A stretch of DNA of 64,000 nucleotides from Cunninghamia lanceolata. Lineage: Eukaryota; Streptophyta; Pinopsida; Cupressales; Cupressaceae. Positions 47,812 through 60,048 of this stretch are shown one piece after another; position 1 is the stretch's first letter; the number at the start of each line of letters is the position of its first letter. The DNA is taken from NCBI GenBank assembly GCA_027924645.1, contig BSBN01001483.1, positions 1,860,001 to 1,924,000 of the forward strand. Reading direction: 5' to 3'. Made by a program: the position numbers and the translations under genes. The notes below the pieces were generated by a model, which was given only the letters and a program-made list of their open reading frames with translations, was not told where the DNA came from and searched no databases.

Positions 47812-50800
47812 TGCTCATCATGGGGCCGAACGGACTACACCAACACATTGAGGTGGGTAGGTAAATGCCAGGGGAGGTCTTGTTTTATGCGCCAAGCATC
47901 CCATTCATTGCGGGCAAGAGGCTACTGGCAAAGTCCCTTAAGATCCTTGAGACCAAAAAACTGCCAAACTTTGACGGAGTAGTTCTTAGAATTTGTGATG
48001 GTTAGGATTGTTCTATTTGGACCTATAGGTGCATGTAGCATCTGTCCACAATAACCTCTCTTATTTTTGGTCAACTCATTCTGTTTGACCGTGCCAAAAT
48101 TAAATGCATTATTGCAAAATACTTCAATTTGATGCAGTGGACAGGTGCTAGGTGCGACATTTTTCATTCCATAGCTCGTGGGGTCAAACGGACTATGCCA
48201 ATGCATCGGGGTGGGTGGGTAAATGCTAGTAGAGGTCTCATTTTGTGCGCCAAGCGTCCCAGTCATTCCGGGCAAGAGGCTACCGACAAAGTCCCTTAAG
48301 ATCCCTGAGACCAAAAAACTGCCAAACTTTGACAGGGCAGTTCTCAGAATTCGTGATAGTTGGGAATGTTTTGTTTGGACCCACAAGTGTACGTGGCATC
48401 CATCCACAATAACCTCTCTCATTTTTGGTCAACTCCATTCCGTTTGACCGTGCCGGAATTAAATGCATTATTGCAAAATACTTCAATTTGATGCAGTGGA
48501 AAGGTGCTAGGTGCGACATTTTTCATTCCATAGCTCATGGGGTCGAACGGACTGCGCCAACGCGTCAGGGTGGGCGGGTAAATGCTATTGGATGTCTCAT
48601 TTTGTGCGCCAAGTGTCCCAGTCATTCCAGGCAAGAGGCTACCAGCAAAGTCCCTTAAGATCCCTGAGACCAAAAAATTGCCAAACTTTGATGGGGTAGT
48701 TCTCAGAATTCATGATAGTTGGGAATGTTCTATTTGGACCTATAGGTGCATGTGGCATCCATCCACAATAACCTCTCTCATTTTTGGTCAACTCCATTCC
48801 GTTTGATCATGCTGAAATTAAACGCATTGTTGCAAAATGCTTCAATTTGATGCAGTGGAAAGGTGCTAGGTGCGACATTTTTCATTCCATAGCTCGTGGG
48901 GTCGAACGGACTGCACCAACGCGTCGGGGTGGGTGGGTAAATTCTAGTGGAGGTCTCATTTTGTGCACCAAGCATCCCAGTCATTCCAGGCAAGAGGCTA
49001 CCGACAAAGTCCCTTAAGATCCCTGAGACCAAAAAATTGCCAAACTTTGACGGGGCAGTTCTCAAAATTCGTGATAGTTGGGAATGTTCTGTTTGGACCT
49101 ACAGGTGTACGTGGCATCCATCCACAATAATCTCTCTCATTTTTGGTCAACTCCATTCCGTTTGACTGTGCCGAAATCAAACGCATTGTTGCAAAATGCT
49201 TCAATTTGATGCAATGGAAAGGTGCTAGGTGTGACATTTTTCATTCCATAGCTTGTGCGGTTGAATGGACTGAGCCAACACATCAAGGTGGGTGGGTAAA
49301 TGCTAGTGGAGGTCTCATTTTGTGTGCCAAGCATCCCAATCATTCCAGGCAAGAGGCTACCGGCAAAATCCCTTAAGATCCCTGAGACCAAAAACTGCCA
49401 AACTTTGACGGAGTAGTTCTCAAAATTTGTGAAGCTGGGAATGTTCTGTTTGGACCTACAGGTGCACATGGCGTCTGTCCACAATAACCTTTCTCATTTT
49501 TTGTCAACTCCATTTCGTTTGACCGTGCCGAAATCAAACGCATTGTTGCAAAATGCTTCAATTTAATGGAGTGGAAAGGTGCTAGGTGTGACATTTTTCA
49601 TTCCATAGCTCGTGGGGTCAAACGGACTACGCCAACGCATCGGGGTGGACAGGTAAATTCCATTGGAGGTTTCCTTTCGTGTGCCAAGCATCCCAGTCGT
49701 TTCAAGTTGTAAGCTACCAATAAAGTCAAAAGTTGCTAGGATTGAAATTTTGCATTCCACAGGTCCTGGGGCCGAACAGTTTGTGCCAACATGTCGGGGT
49801 GGGCGAGTAAATGCTAGGGGAGGTCTTGTTTTGTGTGCAAAGCATCCCAATCCTTCTGAGCTGTAAGCTACCGGTAAAGTCAAAAGTTGCTAGGATTGAA
49901 ATTTTGCATTCCATAGGTCCTGGGGCTGAACGGTTTGCACCAACATGTCGGGATGGGCGAGTAAATGCTATTGGGATGCTTTGCACACAAAACGAGACCT
50001 CCCCTAGCATTTACTCACCCACCCTGACGTGTTGGCGCAAACTGCTCGACACCAGGACCTGTGGAATGCGAAATTTCAATCCTAGCAACTTTTGACTTTG
50101 CCGGTAGCTTACAGCATCCCAGTCATTCCGGGCAAGAGGCTACCGACAAAGTCCCTTAAGATCCTTGAGACCAAAAAATTGCCAAACTTTGACGGGGCAG
50201 TTCTCAGAATTCGTGACAGTTGGGAATGTTCTATTTGGACCTATAGGTGCACGTGGCATCCATCCACAATAACCTCTCTCTTTTTTGGTCAACTCCATTC
50301 CATTTGACCGTGCCAAAATTAAACGCATTGTTGCAAAATGCTTCAATTTGATGCAGTGGAAAGGTGCTAGGTGCGACATTTTTCATTCCATAGCTCGTGG
50401 GGTCGAACAAACTGCACCAACGTGTAACGGTGGGTGGGTAAGTGCTAGTGGAGGTCTCATTTTGTGTACCAAGCATCCCAGTCATTCCGGGCAAGAAGCT
50501 ACCGGCAAAGTCCGTTAAGATCCCTGAGACCAAAAAACTGCCAAACTTTGACAGGGTAGTTCTTGAAATTCGTGATAGTTGGGAATGTTTTGTTTGGACC
50601 TACAGGTGTATGTGGCATCCATCCACAATAACGTCTTTCATATTTGGTCAACTCCATTCCGTTTGACCGTGCCGAAATCAAACACATTGTTGCAAAATGC
50701 TTCAATTTGATGGAGTGGAAAGGTGCTAGGTGTGACATTTTTCATTCCACAGCTCATGCGGTCGAACGGACTACGCCAACACGTCAGGGTGGGCGGGTAA

Positions 50801-53510
50801 ATGCTAGTGGAGGTCTCTTTTTGTGTGCCAAGCGTCCTAGTCATTTCGGGCAAGAGGCTACCAACAAAGTCCCTTAAGATCCCTGAGACCAAAAAACTAC
50901 CAAACTTTGACGGAGTAGTTCTCAGAATTTGTGATAGCTGGGAATGTTTTATTTGGACCTACAGGTGCATGTGGCATCCATCCACAATAACCTCTCTCAT
51001 TTTTTGTCAACTCCATTCCGTTTGACCGTGCCGAAATCAAATGCATTATTGCAAAATACTTCAATTTGATGGAGTGGAAAGGTGCTAGGTGTGACATTTT
51101 TCATTCCATAGCTCGTGGGGTCGAACAGACTACACCAACGTGTCAGGGTGGATGGGTAAATGCCATTGGAGGTTTCCTTTCGTGCGCCAAGCGTCCTAGT
51201 CGTTCCGAGCTATAAGCTACCAACAAAGTCAAAAGTTGCTAGGATTGAAATTTTGCATTCCACAGGTCCTGGGGCCGAACAGTTTGTGCCAACATGTCGG
51301 GGTGGGTGAGTAAATGTTAGGGGAGGTCTTGTTTTGTGTGCAAAGCATCCTAGTCCTTCCGAGCTGTAAGCTACCGGTAAAGTCAAAAGTTGCTAGGATT
51401 GAAATTTCACATTCCACAAGTCCTGGGGCTAAACGGTTTGTGCCAACACGTCGGGGTGGGTGAGTAAATGCTAGGGGAGGTCTTGTTTTGTGTGCAAAGC
51501 ATCCCAATAGCATTTACTTGCCCACCCTGACATGTTGGCGCAAACCGTTCGGCCCCAGGACCTATGGAATGCAAAATTTCAATCCTAGCAACTTTTGACT
51601 TTGCCGGTAGCTTACAGCTCAGAAGGATTGGGATGCTTTGCACACAAAACAAGACCTCCCCTAGCATTTACTCGCCCACCCCGACGTGTTGGCACAAACC
51701 GTTCGGCCCCAGGACCTGTGGAATGCAAAATTTCAATCCTAGCAACTTTTAACTTTGTTGGTAGCTTACAACTCGAAACGACTGGGATGCTTGGCGCACG
51801 AAAGGAAACCTCCAATGGCATTTACCTATCCACCCCGACGCATTGGCGTAGTCCGTTTGACCCCACGATCTATGGAATGAAAAATGTCACAGCTAGCACC
51901 TTTCCACTCCATCAAATTGAAGCATTTTGCAACAATGCGTTTGATTTTGGCACGGTCAAACGAAATGAAGTTGACAAAAAATGAGAGAGGTTATTGTGGA
52001 CGGATGCCACGTGCACCTGTAGGTCCAAACAAAACTTTCCCAGCTTCACAAATTTTGAGAACTGCTCCGTCAAAGTTTGGCAGTTTTTTGGTCTCAGGGA
52101 TCTTAAGGGATTTTGCCGGTAGCCTCTTGCGCGGAATGACTGGGATGCTTGGCACACAAAATGAGACCTCCACTAGCATTTACCCACCCACCCTAATGTG
52201 TTGGCTTAGTCCATTCAACCTCACGAGCTATGGAATGAAAAATGTCACACCTAGCACCTTTCCACTGCATCAAATTGAAGCATTTTGCAACAATGCGTTT
52301 GATTTTGGCAGGGTCAAATGGAATGGAGTTCACCAAAAATGAGAGAGGTTATTGTGGATGGATGCCACGTACACCTGTAGGTCTAAACAGAACATTCCCA
52401 ACTATCATGAATTTTGAGAACTGCCTCGTCAAAGTTTGGCAATTTTTTGGTCTCAGGGATCTTAAGGGACTTTGCCAGTAGCCTCTTGCCTGGAATGACT
52501 GGGATGCTTGGTGCACAAAACGAGACCTCCACTAGCACTTACCCGCCACCCCGATGCGTTGAGGCAGTCCGTTCGACCCCACGAGCTATGGAATGAAAAA
52601 TGTCGCACCTAGCACCTTTCCACTGCATCAAATTGAAGCATTTTGCAACAATGCGTTTAATTTCAGCACGATCAAACGGAATGGAGTTGACCAAAAATGA
52701 GAGAGGTTATTGTGGATGGATGCCAATGCACCTATAGGTCCAAATAGAACATTCCCAACTATCACGAATTCTGAGAACTACCCCGTCAAAGTTTAGCAAT
52801 TTTTTGGTCTCAAGGATCTTAAGGGACTTTGTCGGTAGCCTCTTGCCCGGAATGATTGGGACGCTTGGTGCACAAAATGAGACCTCCACTAGCATTTACC
52901 CACCCACCCCGATGCGTTGGCACAGTCCGTTTGACCCCACAAGCTATGGAATGAAAAATGTCACACCTAGCACTTTTCCACTACATCAAATTGAAGCATT
53001 TTGCAACAATGCGTTTAATTTTGACACGATCAAACGAAATGGAGTTGACTAAAAATGAGAGAGGTTATTGTGGATGGATGCCACATACACCTGTAGGTCC
53101 AAATAGAACATTCACAACTATCACAAATTCTGAGAACTGCCCCATCAAAGTTTGTCAATTTTTTGGTCTCAGGGATCTTAAGGGACTTTGCTAGTAGCCT
53201 CTTGTCCGGAATGACTGGTATGCTTGGCGCACAAAAAGAGACCTCCACTAGCATTTACCTGCCCACCCCGATGTATTGGCATAGTCCGTTCGACCCCACG
53301 AGCTATGAAATGAAAAATGTCGCACCTAGCACCTTTCCACTGCATCAAATTGAAGCATTTTGCACCAATGCATTTAATTTCAGCACGGTCAAACGGAATG
53401 GAGTTGACCAAAAATGAGAGAGGTTATTGTGGACAGATGCCACGTACACCTGTAGGTCCAAACAGAACAATCCCAACTAGCACGAATTCTGAGAACTGCT
53501 TTGTCAAAGT
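47812..53510. repeat. Satellite array of 359-bp and ~156-bp units arranged as a giant inverted repeat
   Basis: Long units recur every 359 bp (for example 48,223, 48,582; 50,442, 50,801). They comprise module A (GGTAAATGCTAGTGGAGGTC to GAGGCTACC), module B (AAGATCCCTGAGACCAAAAA to GGAAAGGTGCTAGG) and module C (CATTCCATAGCTCGTGGGGT to the GGTGGG word). Short units of ~156 bp join A to C through a different core, AAGTTGCTAGGATTGAAAT. Left arm 47,812-50,113 runs forward with its last part turned at 49,970/49,971. The loop 50,114-51,364 is forward. The right arm from 51,508 to 53,510 is reversed. Junctions 49,961-49,980 and 51,499-51,518 are exact reverse complements. Short frames in all units are by-products of repetition. 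Confidence 0.92.
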
Positions 53511-54154
53511 ATTATTGGCACCTCCCCCCAAGATGTAAGTTTTTTATGTTTATAATGTGCCCCCAGTGTCATTGACATAGAGTTTCTTGACATTAATTTC
53601 ATTCAAACATGTCTTCAATTCATCTTCAAAATATTTTCAATACATCTCCAATGCCTTTTCCACGAAGGTTTATGCATATTTATACATGATTTGAGGGAAA
53701 CCAATAGTCTCCAACTGACTCTTGAGTACTTGACTATTCATCTTCCATACTTTTGCATTTTTTTTACATTTTTCATATGACAACTTTGACATATTTACAA
53801 AATTTGACAAGATGAAGACTAAATACATGATGAAATGGTTTATCATGACCTTATTTGATTAGGGCATATATAAGGAATTTTTTCATATTGATTCTATTGA
53901 TCTAAAACCATTCTCTTGATCTAAAACCATTCTCAATGCTAAACATATCATCAATGGACTAAAGAACTATCATCATAATGTATGGCATCATGGGAAGTAT
54001 CATGACTTGCACATAAGGAATTTAAATTATATTGCATATCAAGGTGTATATACATTAAAATCTAGTCCATAATGGTAGACATATACAAAAATTTGGCAAA
54101 TATGCCAACTCAAAATATTTTTTACAAAATGTTGCATATGCCATGTCTCAAAAT
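53511..54154. other. No gene seen
   Basis: Spacer between the satellite and the minus-strand gene. TTCTCTTGATCTAAAACCA is duplicated at about 53,900-53,935. No coding signal. Confidence 0.65.
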
Positions 54155-56222
54155 CTATATACAATCTACATGCCAAATAGCTACATCAAATACTACAAGT
54201 CCACTTGACCCTCAATCTGTGATGGATCCTAAAAAAGTGTCCTCTTTGTACCAAAATATCTAGTAATTGATGGAGGTGAAGTTTCCTACATTAACAAGTC
54301 AAAACACAAAATTGATTAATCTCTTCAATGGTAAATAAAAATAAGTTAAAGTTAGTAAATAGATTCTTATCTACTACAATTAAGAACTTTCATTTATTAA
54401 CATACATCTAAATCACTATACTCAACTATAAGACCACTAGATAAACTATCAATTATTTAGAAAAATTCAATTCAATTACCTCGACTCTATGTTGTTGTTC
54501 AGACAATCGTTCTGCAAATGATTTTCTCTTAAGATGATCAGGTGTCCTAGTGAAGCATGATGGCAAAGGTGGCACATCACTCACATTCTCAAGAGACTAC
54601 ATAAAATCAAAGTAACATTGAAATAAATTAATATATGATTATTAAACAAAATAGGAAATGCATACATTTAAAATAGGAAATGCACTACACAAAAACTTAT
54701 CTACTAGAAAACAAGCACATACCACCATCGAGGCCTCCTGCATCAATTAAGAAGGACAAGAATGTAAGACTCTAAATGACTATAATCAAATATTTAAGTT
54801 TTCTAAATTATCAATTAAAGTACAATTCAATCAAATTACCTCCACCCTTTGTTGGCGTTGAGAAAGCTATTCTACAAATGATAGTCCCTTGGGTCGATCA
54901 GGAGTTCGAGAAAAGACTATTGGCAAAGATGCCACATCATTCACATTTTTGATTGACTATAAAATAAAATTAACATCAAGATATAAATTAATATATAATT
55001 ACTCACAAAGAAATAAATGCATAAAAAAAGTGATGTGTACAACAAATTAAACTGACAAGTCCAAGCCAAATTGGATGGCAGACAAAGTTCCATGATGAAC
55101 TTCTGTCAACTCCCCCTCTATCATCAACTATTATCCCACTTAGATACATTAGTACTAATAAAGTTGTTTATATATTCAAATGGAATAGACCATAAAATTT
55201 AACTTTAAATTTTACCTGCATAAAAGATTGCTCATGCATTTCTCCTTCTCTATTGTTTACTGATCCGGTAGCCTCTACTCTTGTCCCTGACCCCTCAGCT
55301 TGAGTTCTGGACCCCATTACCTCGTCTCGTGAATGGAGATCATACTCTGATGTGTTCAACGGTGGCTCACTACTCTCCATAATAGGACCTAAGCATAAAT
55401 GATTGCAAGAAATGCAATGATGGGGCACACATACATGTCTGGACGATGACGGTCTAGTAGTACCAGGTGATCCAATATCATCACTTTCATCATGTGCTTG
55501 TGCAAACTAAGATGTCTGTATAATCAAATGCTCAGTCAAAGAGTGTATGGCACTAAGGCCTTGTTGTGTTGCATTTGTAACAATGTCTGGGTGCTGCATT
55601 GGGGGTGGAGAAGGGATAGCAGGAGGGGGAATATAGGGACCTTGTACTTGTCTAATTGCCCCAGGTCTATCTTGAGGCATTCCCTTGCCCACTCCTTGAA
55701 ACTCTCTAAAATTAAAATAATTAACATGTTGACCCATGACAAACTCTGCATAGAGTTTACAGAGGAAATACAAAGGCACATCTAAATTGTTGTTGGGTGG
55801 TTTATCAAAAACCATCCACCAACAATCCCAAAAGTTTTGACTAATGCCCTCATGAATACACCATTTGATTGAAAACTTGGGCTTATGGACATCAACATGC
55901 AATCTAGTTTTATGATTGACAAAGTGTTGGGCTAACATAGTTTTTGTAATCTCTAAATCTTTGACTTCATCATATGACAAACTGTTAGCATATTCGGCCT
56001 TCTTGGCTTCTCGCCATTGCCTAAATGATTCGTGTTGGGTTGACAAGGTTTGAATATGATTAATGATTCCCTCTAAATTTGATATCATTATAGACAATCA
56101 AGGGTGGTGGTGATACATTTCTATGATCCTACTTATATGATCAATATTTCTTTGAATATTCTCTTCTATTATTGGAGGGGGAGGGTTTGGTGGTGGAGGG
56201 TTTGGGTTTTTATTTTGTGCAT
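54155..56222 (-). pseudogene. Second element gene: spliced, unknown family, duplicated 117-bp exon
   Basis: Exon 1 (56,222-55,217) starts MDAQNKNPNPPPPNPPPP, a Pro-rich N-terminus, and contains WREAKKAEYANSLSYDEVKD, FWDCWWMVFDKPPNNNLDVP and LYFLCKLYAEFVMGQHVNYF. A Pro-rich PPPAIPSPPPMQHP and a Cys/His patch CVPHHCISCNHLC follow. TGA 56,100-56,098 and TAG 55,509-55,507 interrupt it. The exon ends CAG|GTAAAA. Later candidate exons all have AG before and GT after and are multiples of three: 54,956-54,840 and 54,596-54,480 (117 bp each, paralogous: NV(N/S)DV, LP, F(S/T)RTPD), a 15-bp microexon 54,737-54,723, and a last exon 54,259-54,155 (IFWYKEDTFLGSITD, stop, GSSGLVVF). It is not recognised. 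It faces the transposase gene, with the satellite between them. Confidence 0.6.
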
Positions 56223-56335
56223 CCATTTTACCTAATTAAATTATAAAACATACCCACTTAGCATAAAAACCAAAAAAATTGCTTGAATATACAAAACAAA
56301 CAAAAAAAAATGCACAAAATCTTACCTCTTTGGAT

Positions 56336-56514
56336 CGGATATCCGTTCCTCAACTCTGATATCCATTCTTCGAAGATAAGACTGCATTTTGCAAGCCGCG
56401 GGTTTGCAAAAATGCAGTCTTTTTTCGCTTTTTATGTTCTCCAAAATGGATATTTGTTTTGGAAATGGATATCCGTTTTGGAAACGAATATCCGTTTTGG
56501 AAACGGATATCCTT
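56336..56514. promoter_or_regulatory. GGATATCC array upstream of the second gene
   Basis: Six palindromic or near-palindromic GGATATCC/GATATCC sites at about 56,337, 56,358, 56,447, 56,467, 56,486 and 56,505 lie 115-290 bp upstream of the minus-strand start at 56,222. The last three are spaced 19 bp, the same period as the left array. Confidence 0.72.
56378..56422. promoter_or_regulatory. 45-bp hairpin with CCGCGG centre
   Basis: AAGACTGCATTTTGCAA and TTGCAAAAATGCAGTCTT are inverted arms with one extra base on the right. The loop is centred on CCGCGG. It lies inside the GGATATCC array upstream of the second gene. Confidence 0.8.
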
Positions 56515-56653
56515 TTTCTTTTTCTCTATTGTTTTCATTGTTTTTTATTTTATTATTTTAGCATTTTTAGCATTTTAGTATTTAGGCATTTTAGCTATAA
56601 AATACAATCCAAATTTTAGAAAGACTGTATCATATGAAAGGAGAGATTTTGGA
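56501..56653 (+). repeat. 153-bp inverted repeat, left copy
   Basis: Nearly identical, in reverse complement, to 59,896-60,048 (about one or two differences). It starts at a GGATATCC site and ends GGAGAGATTTTGGA. It includes ATTTTATTATTTTAGCATTT and a TATAAAATAC word. Confidence 0.93.
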
Positions 56654-57000
56654 CAAACTATCAAAATTTATATAGGATTATGATGATATATATTTGATTT
56701 TTATATGATTTACTTATACTAAGGTATCTCATAGTATTTTAAAGGCACTTTTGAATAGATAATTGTCATAAAAAAATTGTAAAAGCAAGTAGTTTTGACC
56801 TGTAAATTCTAACAAATCATTTCATGTTTAACTTACATATTAGATGATATTTGTGTCAACAATTGAGATCAAACTTGTGACACTCAGGATCGACCTCTCA
56901 TTTTTCTATACCTATTCAAATTCCAAGACAATCATTGGATTGATGTCATTTATATTTCTAAAGGTGACAAATCAACTTAGCACATCCTCAACATCATAGG

Positions 57001-59040
57001 ATTGATGTCGATAGAGAGAGGGAGATATCTATAGAGAGGTAGATACAGAAGAGAGGTAGATGCGGGTTAGGGGTTAGGGATTAGGGCCATTATTTAGGGT
57101 TTACATATTTAGAGAGAGAGAGAGAGACTACTTTTGACATGCAACCGTAAACTCTAAATAATGCCCCTAAACCCTAAACCCAAGTAACCCTAAATAATTC
57201 TTCCAAATCCTAAACCCTAACCCCTAAACCATAAACCCTAAATAATTCCCCTAAGCCCTAAACCCTAAACCTGAGAAAGGGAGTCCTAGTTTTCTTGTTT
57301 CCATTTGCTTCGTCGATAAGGGAGAGGGAAAGATAGAGGAGAGAGATAGGATATATAGGAATGATAGGGGAATGACTGGGATGCATGATTAAACCTAACC
57401 CCTAACCCCTATTTCCTAACCCCTAAACCCTAAACTTGAGAAACCATAAACCCCTAAATCCTAAACACTAAACCCAAGAAACCCTAAACCTCTATCTCTC
57501 TATCTCCCTATCTCACTATCTCCCCATCACTATCATTCCTCTACCTCTCAATCTCTCTCCCTATGCTTTAGCCATGTCCCTCACTCTATATCTCCCTATT
57601 GGTCCTCTCTCTCTAAACACTAAACCCTAAACCTCTAAACCTTAACCCCTAAACCCTAAACACGAGCAACCCTAAACCCTATCTCCTATCTCTCCCTTAT
57701 CTCCCTATCTCTATCATCCTTCTACCTCTCAATCCTTCTCCCTATTTCTCTAGACATATCACTCACTCTCTATCTCCCTATCTCTCCCCTTTGTCACCTC
57801 TATCTCTCCCTATCTGTCTCCTCTCTATTTCTATCTAGCTATCTCCAAAACTGAGAAACCCTAAACCCAGGTACACCCTAAATCCAATCAACTCTAAACC
57901 TATATCTCCCTATCTCTCTCCTATCTCCCTATCTCTATTATCCCTCTACCTCTCTCAATCTCTCTCCCTATGTCCCTGGCCATGTGCCTCACTCTGTATC
58001 TCCTTATCTCTCTCCTCCGTCTCCTCTCTCTATCTCCCTATAATTCCTCTCTCTTTATAAACCCTAAATCCAAAACCCTAAACCTCTAAACCTAACCCCT
58101 AACCCCTAAACAATTTAAATCCTAAACCCTAAATAATGCCCCTAAACCCTAACCCCTGACCCCTAAACCTAAGAAACCCTAAACCCCTAAACCTTAAACC
58201 CCAAACCCCTAAACCCTAAAGCCAAGTAACCCTAAACCACTATCTCCCTATCTCTCCCCTATCTCCCTACCACCTTTGTCCCTCTACCTCTCAATCTCTC
58301 TCCCTATGTCTCTAGCCATGTCCCTCACTCTCTATCTCCCTATCTCTCCCCTCAAACTCCTCTATATCTCCCTATCATTTCTCTCTCTCTATAAACCCTA
58401 AATCCAAAACCCTAAACCTCTAAACCTAACCCCTAACCCCTAAACAATAAATCCTAAACCCTAAATTATAATGCCCCTAAACCCTAACCCCTAACCCCTA
58501 AACCTGAGAAACCCTAAACCCCAAACCCCTAAACCCTAAACCCAAGTAACCATAAACCACTATCTCTCTATCTCTCCCCTATCTCCCTATCACCTTTGTC
58601 CCTCTACCTCTCAATCTCTCTCCCTATGTCTCTTGCCATGTCCCTCACTCTTTATATCCCTATCTCTCCCCTCAGACTCCTCTATATCTCCCTATTGGTC
58701 CTTTATTTCTCTCTAAACCCTAAACCCTGAACCTCTAAACCTTAACCCCTAACCCCAAAACCATAAACCCTAAACCCTAAATAATGCCCCTAAACCCAAG
58801 CAACCCTAAACCTCTATCTCCCTATCTCTATCATCCCTCTCTCTCTCTCTCTATGTCTTTGGACATGTCTCTCACTCTCTATCTCCTATCTCTCCCCTTT
58901 GTCTCCTCTATCTCTCCCAAACTCTATCAGTCCCCTCTCTCTATCTCTCTTTAAACTGTAAACCCTAAACCCCTAAACCTGAGCAACCCTAAACCACTAA
59001 ACCCTAAATAATTCCCCTAACCAACCTCTAAACCACTTCT
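57001..59040. repeat. Telomere-like CCCTAAA array mixed with TATCTCCC satellite
   Basis: Dozens of CCCTAAA, CCCCTAA and CCTAAAC words alternate with CTCTATCTCCCTATCTCTCC blocks. Longer units recur: CATGTC(C/T)CTCACTCT appears near 57,572, 58,314, 58,636 and 58,862, and CCTCTAAACCTAACCCCTAA near 58,085 and 58,410 (about 325 bp). Left of about 57,120 the array is on the other strand (GGTTAGGGGTTAGGGATTAG, GTTTACATATTTAGAGAGAG), so orientation flips near 57,140. It is degenerate, not a functional telomere. Confidence 0.92.
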
Positions 59041-59895
59041 CTATATAGGTGCAACTAATACCACTTTTTCATTGTTTTCCACGTTTAATTATATTCTTTT
59101 CCATTTTCCAAGTCCTACATGTGTCCAAGTTGTATTGTTTGTCAAGTTTTTAGTCTAATTGTTAGTCCCAGCTCTCATGGTTATTAAAATGTTAGTATAT
59201 TATAGTTAGATTTATCCTTCAATAACATTAATTTACACATTGTTGCACAAACAACCACATTGAAACACAACCTTACCTAATTAAGGTTAACCTTTTAAAA
59301 GGTTCTTTCATAAATGGCGAGCTTAACAGATCCAACTAGTTCAATGTTCTTATAGTCCATGCTTACCCTTCCAAGAGAGTTCATGCCATGTTAACTTTGC
59401 ATTATGTCCTAACATATCACATGAAGGACATCATCATCACAAGGAATAACAATGTCATGAAGGATTAACAAAGGTGTAGCTTCACCACATAAAGTATCAT
59501 TCATAATTTTATCACTAGAGGGTAAGGGTATATCATGTGTATCCTTCTCAAACCATGTATCATGAATCAAATCATATGAAGGATTGCGTAAAGCAATTTA
59601 GGGCATGAAATCCAAAATGCCCCAAAACACAACCCCTTCTGCCCCACCATTCCTATCCCCAAAATATTGGAACATAGTCTAGAAAAGTGATTATTTCACC
59701 TACTAAACAAAATTGAATATTTTATTATTGATTATTTGAGTAATTCATTAGTGATGATTCTTAGTATTTAACAAATCCTTATGGATCAATGTGTAAAGAA
59801 GCTACCAATATTAATTTGCCCTCCTCCTTCACTAGAAACGGTCTTTAAGGAGGTTCATATATTGATGGGAGATCCAAGATTTAAGAGGTGTATTT
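59041..59895. other. No gene seen
   Basis: Ordinary AT-rich sequence between the telomere-like array and the right inverted repeat. Confidence 0.6.
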
Positions 59896-60048
59896 TCCAA
59901 AATCTCTCCTTTCATATGATACAGTCTTTCTAAAATTTGGATTGTATTTTATAGCTAAAATGCCTAAATACTAAAATGCTAAAAATGCTAAAATAATAAA
60001 ATAAAAAACAATGAAAACAATAGAGAAAAAGAAAACGGATATCCGTTA
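59896..60048 (-). repeat. 153-bp inverted repeat, right copy
   Basis: Reverse-complement partner of 56,501-56,653. Weaker homology continues outward through the adjacent GGATATCC sites. Confidence 0.93.

Noticed and set aside
47922..53538. Dozens of 60-130-residue open frames on both strands with near-identical peptides
   Set aside because: They repeat with the 359-bp satellite, a length not divisible by three, appear on both strands, and change with unit orientation. They are by-products of a GC-richer repeat, not genes.
54480..54956. A continuation of the 359-bp satellite
   Set aside because: The 360-bp spacing is similar, but the duplicated exon sequence shares no module with the satellite units.
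57001..59040. True chromosome end
   Set aside because: The repeat is degenerate, changes strand, is mixed with another satellite, and is flanked on both sides by non-telomeric sequence within inverted repeats.
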